From assembly GCA_028274465.1 (NCBI GenBank), contig CM051457.1:70964496-71028495 (forward strand): a stretch of DNA of 64,000 nt. Direction: 5' to 3'. The DNA is from Plantago ovata. Lineage: Eukaryota > Streptophyta > Magnoliopsida > Lamiales > Plantaginaceae. The translations under genes were made by a program, and so were the position numbers. Below are positions 1 to 10,781 of the stretch, piece after piece. The stretch's first letter is position 1. Every line of letters begins with the position of its first letter. Below the pieces are notes generated by a model. The model saw nothing but the letters and a program-made list of their open reading frames with translations, did not search any database and was not told the DNA's origin.

Positions 1-64
1 TATTTTTTGCATTAGAGTCTAGCTTAGTTGCTTGAGGACAAGCAAAGATTCGGTTTGGGGAGTT
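1..64 (+). mobile_element. 3' internal end and polypurine tract of an Athila-like element
   Basis: This is the last part of the internal region of a plus-strand Ty3/Gypsy element that extends left of the window. The stretch 'gcttgaggacaagcaaagat' followed by 'cggtttggggagtt' is repeated almost exactly before the LTRs at 31045, 33080 and 54261, and in reverse complement after 46758. The purine-rich GGTTTGGGGAG next to the LTR start is the expected plus-strand primer site. Confidence 0.8.
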
Positions 65-1263
65 TGATGAATGTGTATTTTACACTTTCATTTGAGTCTT
101 TTTCACCTATTTTAGCTATCCTCTATGTTAATTTAGTTATATTTTAGTGCATTTTATTCGAATAGTGTCACGTTTCCCTTTAGTTTGTATTTTACAGGTT
201 TTGGTTGAAAAACGAGGTTTTCCGGGCAATTATATTGAAGTAGACAAGGAATTGGTGTTCCAGAAGCCTAATTGGAGTATCTGAAAGATTCCGGATAGGA
301 TTTAAAGTCTAGGGGTCGAGCCTGAAGGCTAAAAGGTCACTAGAAGGCAGAAACCGAGTCCGAAAAGGGGAAGAAATCCAAAAACGCGTCGAAAATGCGT
401 TTTGGGCCGAAAAACACTCCCGGGCGAGTCGCCCGGGACGTGGGGAGAATTGCCCCACACCAGGCGAATCGCCCGGTGTGTGGGGCCCTTCGCCCACACA
501 ATTCGAATGCCTATATATATGAGCTCAGTTTTCTCCGTTTTTCATACTTTTCCAGACCTTTTCTCTCACCTTTCTCAGTAGTTTTAGGTAGGAATTTCCC
601 AGAGCCTGTTCTGGGGGTTTTTAGCTTAGGAGATACTTTTTCTTAGCAGTTTGGAGCTTGTAAGATCACAATTCTTCGGAGATTGACAACCTTCGGTAAC
701 ATTGTATCTTACAGTTTTTCTATTTATATTTATATATCTTTCATCATGTTTTCATTCATTCGTGGTATGATTTCTGTTGATTGCATGACATCTATGAGTA
801 GCTAAACTTCTCGTTGGTGATAGTATGTGATTTCTTAGCGAAGGGTTAATAATTATGCTAATGGCTATATCGCGCATTATACTCTGAGTTATTGTTTTAT
901 TTCTTTGATCTATCTAAATCTCTATCTTCGTAGTGTTGAATAATTACGGAACACAACTGGACAATTCATTGATCAAAGATCTCCATGCAAAACCGAGGAA
1001 TTTATGCATAATTATTAACCTGATATGCTTTGAATGACCATACTATCACCAATCTCCATTATCTGTTAAGAAAAACCTTTGCTAAGACGTTTGTTGATTT
1101 TATATTCTTAAGTTAGATTAGATAAAGCTAGTTATAGTCCTTAGAGATCGACACTCGAGGTTATTCTACTGCTACACTACGGTTTTCGTTGTAGTTGTGA
1201 GTTGCCTATGGCTAAATACAAATTTATTTGATTAATTGGAACCCGACAATCCAACGTTCATCA
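65..1263 (+). mobile_element. Family C (Athila/Tat-like) 3' LTR
   Basis: The repeat starts TGATGAATG and ends CGTTCATCA, giving the inverted termini seen in other copies of this family. It matches LTRs at 27592-28939, 31045-32413, 33080-34383, 54261-55544 and, reversed, 45568-46758. A TATA box (CTATATATAT) lies at 511-520. It is preceded at 419-495 by GC-rich imperfect palindromes such as CCCGGGCGAGTCGCCCGGG, then by a pyrimidine-rich leader. The end with 'gagatcgacactcgagg' and 'gtgagttgcctatggctaaa' is the best conserved part among copies. Because the polypurine tract lies on its left, this is a 3' LTR. Confidence 0.85.
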
Positions 1264-2993
1264 CTACCTCGATTCTGGACCAATATGGACTGATCTTGGA
1301 TCATCTTCTGGACTCGATTTGACTAATTCGGACTAGCAGTGGCTCGATTGATTTGGTTTTGAGTTCCCTTGGACTATGTCATAATGTTTGGTTTCTGTGG
1401 GGGATAAATTTGTGAATTCTGGAAATTATGTTTTAATTATGTTTTGACCAATGTTGACTGACTGTGGACTAGATGAGGAGTTTTGTGGTTTTTCTGTGGG
1501 TTGTTTTGCATCTTCTGAAACTTGGGGAACTCGTTTGTGAGTTTTGAAAACTCTTAGAGTTTGAGTTTATTTTTTGAAAACTTAAAGAGCTTTTCTGCAA
1601 TTTAAACTTTCAGGGTAAAACTGGAAATTCATGTCATTTCTGGCCTGAACCGTATTTAAGTTGAATTATGAACTGGTTCTGGATTTTTTGAAAAAGGTTT
1701 TACTGTTTTGTAATTACTGCTGAGGGCATTTTACTAATTTTAAAACTGAGGGTAAATGTGTTTTTTATAAACTGGTCAACTTAGAGTACTTTTTGTCTTG
1801 AACTGGAGTGACTCATTAGTTTGCCAACTTAGTTGGTTTGTGTGTGAGAGTTTAACATCGAGGCTCCGAGTTCGAAACCCAGCTTTGCCATTTTTCCACC
1901 GACCTTTTCATTTTTACGCGTTTAACTTTTGCTTCGACTTTTAGTTAGTAACTAGACAATTTATGTTTAGGTACTCAGTTCGATAGCCCTTAATTCACTG
2001 TGGTTTGTGGACCGTTGCTCGCAAAGTTTAAGGTGAGTGTTCACCCCAAAACCTATCTATTTGCGAAAAACTGGAAGGCTATGTGATAATCTGTATCTAT
2101 TAATATATGTTCTGTTATACCGTATACTTCCGCGTAAAAGTAACTAAGTCCTAAGTATGGCTATTTACTTATCTTTGTTTGTTGCTACTCTGTTCTGGAT
2201 TAACTCTTCTGCAAGAACACTTCTCGATGTTTCGAGATCTGATTATTGTTATCTATTTATTTTGTATCTGTATCTGTTCTTTCTGTTTCTGTGTGACCGG
2301 TCGATTAGGTCGTAACTAGGTAGGCTTGGGTAGTAGAGGACTATCGGTTTTCTTGGTTATTGCCTAGTCTAATCCCTTTTAGGCGCGAGGCAGAAGTCGC
2401 TGAGGTCTATTAGGGTCGTAGGTTCTGTTTCCCCAAAGTACACGGGGGTTTCTGTTTCTGTCCGGAGTTGTATACCCTCTGGAGGGAGCTATAAGGGCAA
2501 TCTCGGAGTAGGAGTAACAAGGCGGGTTGCACCAACGGACTTCGACTTATCTGTTCTGTCTTTATGTTCTGTTATCTGTTCTGTCTTCTATTTTATCTGC
2601 TGCAAATGATTTTTTTGTTTTCAAACTGTTTACTTTTCTTTTGTTAACTTAGAACCTCACTGAGATCCTTTATCTCACGCTCTCTTTGTTTTCGAAAATT
2701 CCTTCCTTACGGATACTATTGAGGATGCACGCGAGTAGGGATGCCAGCGACTGAGAGAAGGGTCTGGGATGTCTTGGGGATTTGATTTTAAAATAAGAAG
2801 ATGAAACTTTTTACTTTCTTCACTAGTCGTTATTCTATTTGACTTCTAAGTTACCATTGGTTTTTTTTACTTGATTCTGTTAGCGCTGTGGCGCCAAATA
2901 TTGTTATGGAATTTATTGCCGACCGTTACTTTTTAAATTATTTCGGATTTTCTATTTTCAAGAAAATTGTTTGTTTTTAAAAATCGATACCGT
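1264..2993. repeat. Unassigned LTR-like repeat region
   Basis: No coding frame of note. The composition is T-rich with many short repeats of 'tgttctgt' type. A GC-richer block lies at 2290-2530, and 2650-2770 contains 'cctcactgagatcctttatc' followed by 'gcacgcgagtaggg'. This arrangement resembles LTRs of plant chromoviruses (Tekay/Del type), but that is a judgement from memory of pattern, and neither terminus nor polypurine tract could be fixed. It could equally be another Gypsy LTR remnant. Confidence 0.35.
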
Positions 2994-3000
2994 TACATTA

Positions 3001-3477
3001 TCACAAAAGGTCGAGGACCACACAATGCTGAAACATTGGGCAGCCAAAAAGCCCAACGTGAAGAATTGACTTTGTCACAAATTTAACACTTTGGTGATGA
3101 AAGTGTGATTCTGTCACAAAATTTTGAGGACCACACAACGCTGGAAAAATTGGGCAGCCAACTAACCCATGTGACGAACATAAGTTGTCACAAAAGTACA
3201 TTTAGTTGTGATGAGCTTCTTATTTTGTCACAAATGAATTCAAGGGTGACCAAACTATATTCGTGAGGGGCATGTTTTATCACAAATGTACTATATTTTG
3301 TGATGAAGGTGAGCTATTGTCACAAACGATCGATCTATTGTGACGAGAGCCATTTTTGTCACGTTAGATGCCATCTATTGTGACAAATTGAACTTTTGTC
3401 ATGGTTGCCAAGTATTTGTGACGAAACTGAATTCGTCACACAATGTTTCGACACAAATGATGCGCGTTTTTGTAGTG
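3001..3477 (+). mobile_element. CACTA transposon right-end fragment
   Basis: The segment ends with TTTTTGTAGTG at 3467-3477, the reverse complement of the CACTACAAAAA terminus of plant CACTA elements. The preceding 450 bases are packed with short subterminal motifs in both orientations (TTGTCACAAA, TTGTGACGAA). They include two diverged copies of a unit beginning 'gaggaccacacaa' at 3013 and 3125. No left terminus (CACTAC) is present, so the element is truncated. The right end abuts a family-D LTR fragment. Confidence 0.7.
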
Positions 3478-4033
3478 TTACATGAGATTGTGATTCAATG
3501 TTGCTGCAAATTACATCTTATGATTCATAGTTAACTATAAAATATATTCGAATAGAGTATTGTGACAAGCTCTTGGTCAATCAAGGCTATATGATTGTAT
3601 GTTTGTGATTTGCAGCATGCTAGATAAATGGTGTTAGTGACAAACACCTCTAAAGTACTGATAGTGATCTTTCATGATGTGTGTCTTAAATTTGTCTAGA
3701 TGGTTTACTTTGTAGAACCAGTCGAAGGCTTTACACACTGAACTTGTAAGCGTATTCGTGATTCGTTTCTTATCATTACCACTAAGCTACCACCAACATC
3801 TGTCTCTTCTTGATTATCTTATTCTAGCAAGTGTTGGTTGCATGAGTGTTTGGTTAATTCTTACAAACTTACTTGTTGACTGGTTGCAATTGTTTCACAC
3901 TAAACAAAGCCACATTAAGTCCTTAAGAGAACGACACTCGGGAACATCTTACTGCTGCACTAATACCTTTTGTGTAGTGATAAGTGTTGTTTGTCTTATA
4001 AACAAATTTAATTGGTTAAAAAACCACTCATCA
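3478..4033 (+). mobile_element. Family D LTR, 3' portion
   Basis: The segment matches the distal 550 bases of the solo LTR at 52816-54219, starting at the equivalent of 53668. Shared blocks include 'atttgcagcatgctagataa' and 'tagtgatctttcatgatgtg'. It ends at CACTCATCA, like the CATCATCA end of the intact copy. The proximal part, including promoter and palindromes, has been replaced by the CACTA end. Just after the end, 'attggtatcttagc' may be a decayed primer-binding site. A 103-codon open frame here is not supported as a gene. Confidence 0.75.
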
Positions 4034-4617
4034 ATTGGTATCTTAGCATTACCGAATTTTGTTTCGTAAACATCGTTGCGTACGTTTTTAATGGATTTGG
4101 TACACCAATCTAATTGGATTCATAAGCAGACAATAGCTCGTTAATTATCATAACAAGGTATATCAAGTACTATGCCACGTTCAATCAGTCGATATTCACC
4201 AAAAATTGTAGCTACATGTTTAGAGACTAACCATATTAATTGATATACAAAAAAAGCCAAAATATATATTACCTTTTTTTTATCATCAACGGTTGTGTGA
4301 TGGTGTCAATGATACTGGAGAGAGTCATTGGCAGGTCAATAACTCTTCAACTTCCTCCTCACACATTTCCCAGCATCATTGTATGTTGAATGTGAGAATT
4401 GATGTTGTGATGATGAGACTGAAGCAGAACCAAATCTCTTCTAAATATTTGCATTACCATATCTCATACACCACATGTAATTACTCCTACTAACCTACTA
4501 AATCACATCCTATACCCTCTCTTCACAATAACTTTCTCGTTTTTCTTCTTTTCCAACTTTTTCCAACCTTCCGTTTTCATTTTCTCACAATTCACTAAAA
4601 CTAGGGCTAATCAAGAG
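4034..4617. other. Non-coding spacer and possible leader of the AT-hook gene
   Basis: 4034-4490 shows no feature I can support. 4500-4617 is strongly pyrimidine-rich (ctctcttcac, tttctcgtttttcttc) and directly precedes an ATG, as is common in plant 5' untranslated leaders. No clear TATA box was placed. Confidence 0.3.
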
Positions 4618-6369
4618 ATGGAGGCAGAGCACGTTGGTACATCATCTGCAGCAGCAGGCAGTGCCAAGAGAGGGAGGGGCCGCCCTAGAAAACATAGCAC
4701 GGGGAAGAGGCAGAGAACTGAAGAGAAGAAACTTGTTGGGCGTCCTCTCTTAGCAAGAACGAGTAGGGGTAAGTAATCTTGAATTTTATGGTATCAACTG
4801 CCTAAATCTCAATGTGAATTGTGCTTTCTGTTTTATCGCCAATTCTATGGTATCAACTGCCTAAATCTCAGTGATTAGGATCTTGGTTGGGAGTGAATCT
4901 TGGCATTAGAAACATGTCACTTCATGAATTCTTATCTTTCAAATTAAATCTAGTTGTTTAGTTAAAGGTAAACGTCTTTTCGTTATGCAATTATGAAAAG
5001 TTTGGATTTAAATCACATAAAGCTCTATTTGTGGATGAAATCTTAAAACATATCTGCCTTTAAGTGATAGTAATATAGGAGGTAGTTGCATTACCCTTTT
5101 GTACTTAACAGATTACAGGATTAAGTGAGTAGAACTTTATGATTGCATAATGTTTGTTTGATTAGAATGGAACTGCGAAGTTTCGAAACTAGAATTAGAT
5201 TCCCAACTTTTTGATTCTATAATGTCTTTGTGATTTGAATGGAACTGCAAAGTTTCAAAACTTAAATGTAACACTTTTGGTATGCTGCAAAGTATCAGAA
5301 TGTTAACACAAGTTCCCCTGAAATTTGATTACAAATGTTACAATACGACCCTCCAAATTTAAGTTAGCTATGCTAATAAAAACGTGAAATTAGTTTTTGT
5401 CTATGTACATTTATAGGTCGTCTGCCTTAACTAAAATCTATAGTTCCTGTTTAGAAAGAAGCAAAAAGAGGAACTTATGTATACAACTCGTCTTTTGATA
5501 ACAAATTAACAATCACATGCATTACCCTTACGTAGTTAACAGAATCCAGTTTTAAGTGCCTCGAAGTTTCTGATTCTGCAATGTTTGTGTGATTTGAATC
5601 GAACTACAAAGTTGAGCATACAATTCATATGAAACAGTTTTGGATGCAAACTGTTTACAGTTTCTGAAGACAAGTTCCCCAGACACTTTGGTTAAAAATG
5701 TTTCAATCTCAACAATCTTGTAATTGATGGTTTTGTTGCTTTGATAATATGACTATTACATAGTAAGTTCTATCATTGTTGTATTGGGCACTACATCTTG
5801 TTGAAATTTTAATGAATGATATGTTTAATCTTAACAATCACCAGGTCCTCCTACCTAGAAGAAACTTATCCTCGTGAAGATTGGTGGTAGGTGGGACGAA
5901 GTACCTACGCTCGGGCTGTTTTACAACGGTGGATATACGCGATATATCCAAAATGCTGACCCAGCTACTTTTACCCTCATTGAGCTACGGAGTGCTATGA
6001 TGAAGATTGTAGATGATGTTGATCAAGTCTCCCAACCCGCTTCTGGTACCACGTGCATGGAGTAAAGTATCCAGGAGGGCTAAGAATCATTCAGGATGAT
6101 AAAGACATCAAAACGTTGTGGAAGGATGTGGAGGATCATAACGCCAGATGTGTGTGCATGTTTGCACAAGACAAGGAGGCTGACATCGACACAAGCTATG
6201 CAATTCCATTGTTGATCCCTCACCTTCAAGGATATTTCAAGCCTCGCGACGTGTACGACCTGGCAATGAAGAGACAATGGTACAAGGAGACACGACATGG
6301 ACCTTTTGTGATGTTTGACAGGGAGAGTGAAGGTGTTGACAGGTACACTTCTCCTGAGTCGGTTCCCTG
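4618..6369 (+). pseudogene. Broken two-exon gene: AT-hook plus PB1-like domain
   Basis: Exon 1 (ATG at 4618, donor GTAAGT at 4769) encodes about 50 residues. They are Ala-rich at first, then contain GRGRPRKH, an AT-hook that would bind the minor groove of AT-rich DNA. The intron ends near 5844 or 5858. Exon 2 encodes KIGGRWDEVP, NADPATFTLIEL and GGLRIIQDDKDIKTLW. This is the pattern of the PB1-like domain found at the start of many plant MuDR (MULE) transposases and related proteins. No transposase core follows. Two things look broken. The exon-1 reading phase does not match exon 2 with either acceptor, and exon 2 changes frame near 6050-6065 between GTTC and GVKYPGG, leaving TAA at 6063. A missed small exon could fix the first problem but not the second. 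A decayed MULE-derived gene fragment is most likely. Confidence 0.5.
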
Positions 6370-7039
6370 AGTCTATGGCGTGTGATTGATCAAAATCTAT
6401 GGCTCATGAAGAACTTTTTTTTAACCTTTTGATTTTCAGAACTTGCATCTGTTTTTATGTATATTTATGTGGATTTTGTATGTTAGTTTCTCTAGGTTTG
6501 ATTATGGATATCTATCGAACTAATTTAGTTATGTAATGATTTGAAGACTTGTGTTCCCTAGTGTAATTGCTCGTATGCATTGCTTAAATCAGGCCCTTAC
6601 AGTTGTTCTGAGTACTTCATTTAACCAGTTTTTAAATCATATCTATACCAGAATACTTTGTGAAGAATACTTTGCCAAATCCTTCCCTTCCATTAAAAGG
6701 GTCAACATATGACACATTGACACGACTAAGAACATTTGAACTTGACCTCTTAGAGACCAAACCAAAAGTAGAGGAACTCTACGAGAAATCCAACAAACCG
6801 TTAGCTAGTAAATACTACAAGAACTACAGAATCACTTGTCTTGTTTGTCCCAACCACCATTATTTTCTAGATCAATCTGTCAAAGTTTGATGAGATGAAG
6901 AAGAATGAATAATGAAGAAGAAGAAGAGTAATCGTCGTCAGTAGTTCCACAAAGACATGAAAAATATCGATTAAGGAGAGCTGTTATTTTCTCTTATTAA
7001 ATGCGTTTTACGTTTTACACTATCAAATATATTATTGAA
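6370..7039. other. 3' flank without a supported gene
   Basis: AT-rich sequence follows the PB1-like frame. A 76-codon open frame at 6660-6890 has no recognisable motif and no similarity to its neighbours. I see nothing else. Confidence 0.3.
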
Positions 7040-7142
7040 ATAGGTATTAGCCCAGTTGGTAAAGAGGTGAAGTTTGGTGTAGGAGTCTCAGGTTCGATCT
7101 CCATGGTTATTAGGTTTTTGATAAAGTATTCCTTTTTTTTAT
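7040..7142 (+). mobile_element. tRNA-derived SINE-like sequence
   Basis: TTAGCCCAGTTGG at 7047-7059 fits a polymerase III A box. GGTTCGATCTC at 7091-7101 fits a B box, and the spacing of about 35 bases is tRNA-like. The sequence does not fold as a tRNA with a plausible anticodon arm, and it runs into a T-rich tail at 7131-7142. A plant SINE head is the best reading. Its 3' limit and any target duplication were not resolved. Confidence 0.5.
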
Positions 7143-7317
7143 TTTATGCAACTTAGACGCCTGGTACCGGTATCGCACTGGTGCACGCCCGGGGCACCCA
7201 GTACCCGGCGTGCATGCACGGGGAGCCCCCTCAGGGCCGCCCATCTAGGTTTGAGCTTGTTTTGACTATTTGTCGACTTACAAGTGATGTTTAAACGAAC
7301 ATTTATGCAAGACAACT
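7143..7317. repeat. GC-rich block of unknown origin
   Basis: 7155-7250 is unusually GC-rich for this region and is built from short palindromic pieces (gcacgcccggggcacccagt, cggcgtgcatgcacgg). It has no coding frame. It may be the body of the SINE-like element to its left or a decayed LTR promoter block. Confidence 0.3.
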
Positions 7318-7690
7318 AAAACAATGGTCAATCAACACTCACGTTCTTAATTCCTCTGTATCATCAACACTCAAGTTCTTAATTTCTATGTAACATCAAC
7401 ACTTACATTCCACGTTCTCACAATTCAATTGCACTGTATCATGCATCAACACTTACGTTCATACTTTCTCTGTATCATCAACACTACGTACCCTATTATG
7501 AGTCTCACAAGTCAATCGCACAGTTCCAACAAGGCTAACGTCCTTGTAGTGCTATCTACCTATGTATTATAAAGACTACTTGCGTTCTTAATTGGGATGC
7601 ATCATCAAGACTTACGCTCTTAATTCCCCAGTATCATGAACACTTACATTATATATAAATTTCTCTGTATCACATTAAGCCATACGTTCA
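7318..7690. repeat. Degenerate minisatellite
   Basis: At least seven imperfect units of roughly 35-50 bases are built on 'tgtatcatcaacacttacgt' followed by 'tcttaatt'. Units begin near 7329, 7367, 7388, 7438, 7474, 7600 and 7632. The unit length varies, so the array is old. Confidence 0.6.
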
Positions 7691-7810
7691 GTCATATGCG
7701 TATCCACCCACGTTTCTTAGTCAAGTGCAAGACGTGTTATTGAACCACCGTTTTTACCATAAACCCTATACCCAATCCCCCATATCCTAAGCCCTAAATC
7801 CTAAACCCTC

Positions 7811-8776
7811 TGAAAGTGCAGGTGTTTTGGCAAAAAACAATGAACAATGTTATGGTCAATGTCAAAGATCACTGTTGTGACCAATGTCACAGTGACCTTA
7901 ACAGTGATAGTCTGCACTTTAGAAATATTTATGGTATTTTATCTTCTTTCACTAATTTAATTAGTTCAACGGTTTTGGTTAGTTTTTATATCCTTTTTCA
8001 GGTTGGATTTGCTAGACGAAGTTCATGATGATTGGTATACTTAATATTAGAAGAATATTATTTCAAGAGAAAATACAAAGAGATCACGAAGAGATAAAGA
8101 TGAAGATTGAAGTCTCTGATTAGTCTTAGGACTCTGGTGCGTGTAACCTAGTTACTTGGACCAGGAGTCTCTAAGTCAATCAAATAAACACAAAGATTAA
8201 ACTGATGGATTAACAAGTGGAGAGATAAAGATGAATCTTACAAGAAACAAGATCTGGTGAACTTCCTGATGTATCACACGTCCAAGCTACACTATAAATA
8301 CAGAATGAAGTTCAAATTGAAGATTTGAAGATTAGAGATTTTAGTTTACATATTTTACACATCAAATATTCTGAGCGAGTTAGACTATGTTCTAGGTTGT
8401 TGTTCCTGTTCATCATTAGAACGTGATTGTTTTAGGACTAGCTAGATCTGGACTGCAAAGTTTTGGTAGTTATCGTCTAAGCGTTGTAAACTGTTTGATT
8501 ATCTTTGTTACGTCAAACAGAATTGTAGTCTTCTACTTATATAGATATTTAGCCGTGAGGCCGCACAAGGATTAATTATTTATCCCTGTGAAGAAGAAAT
8601 TTTGTGTTCTTTAAGTTTTCCGCTGCTACAGTATTTAATATTTAGTACAGCAAGTCGATCTTGTCTGCACTGTTGTGACAACATTGATCTTGACATTGTA
8701 CGTAACATTATACTCTGAATTGAAAAGAGAACACAGTTTCTGCAGGTAACAATCTGGAGGGATCCTTGTTTTTACA
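7811..8776 (+). mobile_element. Element A 5' LTR
   Basis: Starts TGAAAGTGCAGG and ends CTTGTTTTTACA, with TG..CA termini. It is colinear with the 3' LTR at 34970-35944, which has an 8-bp insertion near 35045. The preceding CCCTC is the left target duplication. Confidence 0.88.
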
Positions 8777-8778
8777 TG

Positions 8779-8790
8779 TGGCATCAGAGT
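8779..8790 (+). promoter_or_regulatory. Element A primer-binding site
   Basis: TGGCATCAGAGT lies two bases after the LTR. It differs by a few bases from TGGTATCAGAGC, the usual Copia site complementary to the 3' end of initiator tRNA-Met. Confidence 0.75.
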
Positions 8791-8825
8791 CGGTTTACCT
8801 ATTCATAGGTTACTGGATTTGGTAC

Positions 8826-9180
8826 CATGGTGAATGCACTGAGTGATCAATGACAAAGTCGAATGGAATCTGGCTATGATTTCTGGAGCACAACACGAAT
8901 CCATCTCAGAAACCTAGATAGCCAGTTCTGGAAATTGATGTGTCAAAGGTATAAATTTCCGATTCTTGAGCCTGATGATCTTTTCTCAAATTCTGAATTT
9001 GTATGGAGCATGACAAAGGTGAGATCTACTTTCTATAGCATAGAAATTCCGGATATTTCTTATTTGCATTATCTGTTTTGTTTAAGGTTATGCATAAAAG
9101 AAACTAGGAATTCATTAGAACATCAGTACTTATTCTCGAAAATTTATCTTAAAACTTCCTTCTGGATTTCTTAGAAAATC
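8826..9180 (+). pseudogene. Element A gag remnant
   Basis: The frame from 8863 reads SGYDFWSTTRIHLRNLDSQF followed by W and a P-rich turn. This is the start of Copia gag (DUF4219/UBN2 type: N-Y-D-F-W, then L-x-x-x-D-x-x-x-W). The likely start ATG at 8826 is in another frame and soon reaches TGA, and the frame stops at 9172. No zinc knuckle was found downstream. Confidence 0.6.
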
Positions 9181-10776
9181 ATACCTCTTGATATATTATT
9201 CTCAGAAAATCTTAAGAAACGTCTTATGAATCTGTGTGAAACAGTTAAATCTTCTCTGAGAAGAACGCCTTGGTTTGTTGTTACTCTTGATCTAGGAATA
9301 AAAAATTTGGGTAATCATTTGCGTTACAAAGTTGTTAACTTCTATTGTCTAGTTGTGAACTCTGTTCTTTATGACAATACTTTGATTCGTCTCAGACTAG
9401 CAAAAATTGTTGAAATGATTAAAATTGAGACCCGAATATTTTCCAAGAAGCATAACTTTGTTTGCAAAAAGCCAGGTCTTCTCAGAAAAAGAAACGCAGA
9501 AAAATCTATGAAAAAATGGTTGATGAAAAGGGTGTTAAAAATTGAAGATTACTCAAACTGTAAGTCTAGAATGCATTTGATAAAGTGTGCAGTTGTACTC
9601 ATTATTACGGTTTTGAGATGAGTTCTAAACGCAATGTGATAATCAATACTGCTTCAACAGTTAACACAACATCGTTGTCATCTATCATAGATTATTATGT
9701 TATTATGCTCTCTATGATATTGTGTCTTACAAAGATATGGTATAAAGATTTTCTAACGTATTCTCTAGTTCAAGTTTATGCCGGTATAAGTTATGAAACA
9801 GGAATAGCTTGGAGAAACTTTAATGTTGAAAAACTAAATATCAAAGGGGTTTCAATGCTAAAATCTTCATTGATTGAAGTAGCATCAGTACATCAGATCA
9901 GAAGCAGTCATTGTTATTCTCAACATCATGTAATTATTTATAAAAATAGTTACATAACCTACAATGATAGGATTGAATGTCTTGTCACATGAACTAGATT
10001 ATATGGAAACTGCTCTGATATAAACAAACCATGGAAAACTGATGAGAAGTTAGTAATGCTGAGACGTATAAACACCAGTGTAATACTTATAGAGTTCAAG
10101 ATATCAAAAGATATGATGATTAATTGAACTCACAAAGACGGTGTACAAATGGTGGAACAAAGTCTCAGTCATTACCAAATTGAAACTGACATAGCCCAAG
10201 GTACGACAAATGTTCTTGATCGATTTCACAAGAGTGTAATAGAAATGTTTGAGGATGGAAATATGGAAGGAAACAAGTACGTTTCTTTGACTATTAATGA
10301 TTTTTCTAGCTTTATCTGATTACTCTTAGATAGACAAGGAATTCTTAACTTCTATGAAATCTGGTATGAAAAAAGAAACATAACCCATTATAAGAAGAAT
10401 TCACGAATTAAGAATAATCATGAGAATGAGTGCAGAAATAAAAATCTTACAAAGCTTGACAAAGAATCTCTCATGAGGCAAACTAAAATTTCGAAAGATA
10501 AGTAGAATTATGCTTAAAACTATGAATCTTTCAACAATTTTGTGGAGAGATTATGTAAACATGGCTTGCTCTAAAATAAGTACAATCTTGATAAAGTCTG
10601 AAAAATCTTTGTATGAAAACCTGTTTAAAATAAACATTACTTACATTACTTTCATACAGTCAACCATGTTTGGCATGAAATAGATAAGAAGGATTACGAT
10701 CAATATAAAAAATTAGTGTTTTGTATGTTGGAGATTTTCTGAATAGAGTCTATGCCCTTAATGTCTGTAGTAAATA
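9181..10776 (+). pseudogene. Element A decayed internal region
   Basis: AT-rich sequence with open frames of 131 and 135 codons (9226-9621 and 9585-9992). They are rich in Ile, Lys, Asn and Leu, and I recognise no motif in them. By position this should be gag-protease-integrase. It is heavily substituted or deleted. It ends at the CTTTG duplication (10777-10781) that precedes B1. Confidence 0.45.
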
Positions 10777-10781
10777 CTTTG

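Noticed and set aside
1830-1890. tRNA-like A and B boxes (acttagttggt, gagttcgaaaccc)
   Set aside because: The B-box is passable but the A-box is weak, there is no acceptor stem and no poly-T end. It could be a SINE relic but is not good enough to list.
3758-4069. 103-codon open frame
   Set aside because: Lies in the family-D LTR fragment. The same region of the intact solo LTR is non-coding.
6660-6890. 76-codon open frame
   Set aside because: No motif, no splice context, no similarity within the window.
9226-9992. Two 130-codon frames as novel genes
   Set aside because: They lie inside element A between its gag remnant and B1, and are best explained as decayed gag-pol.
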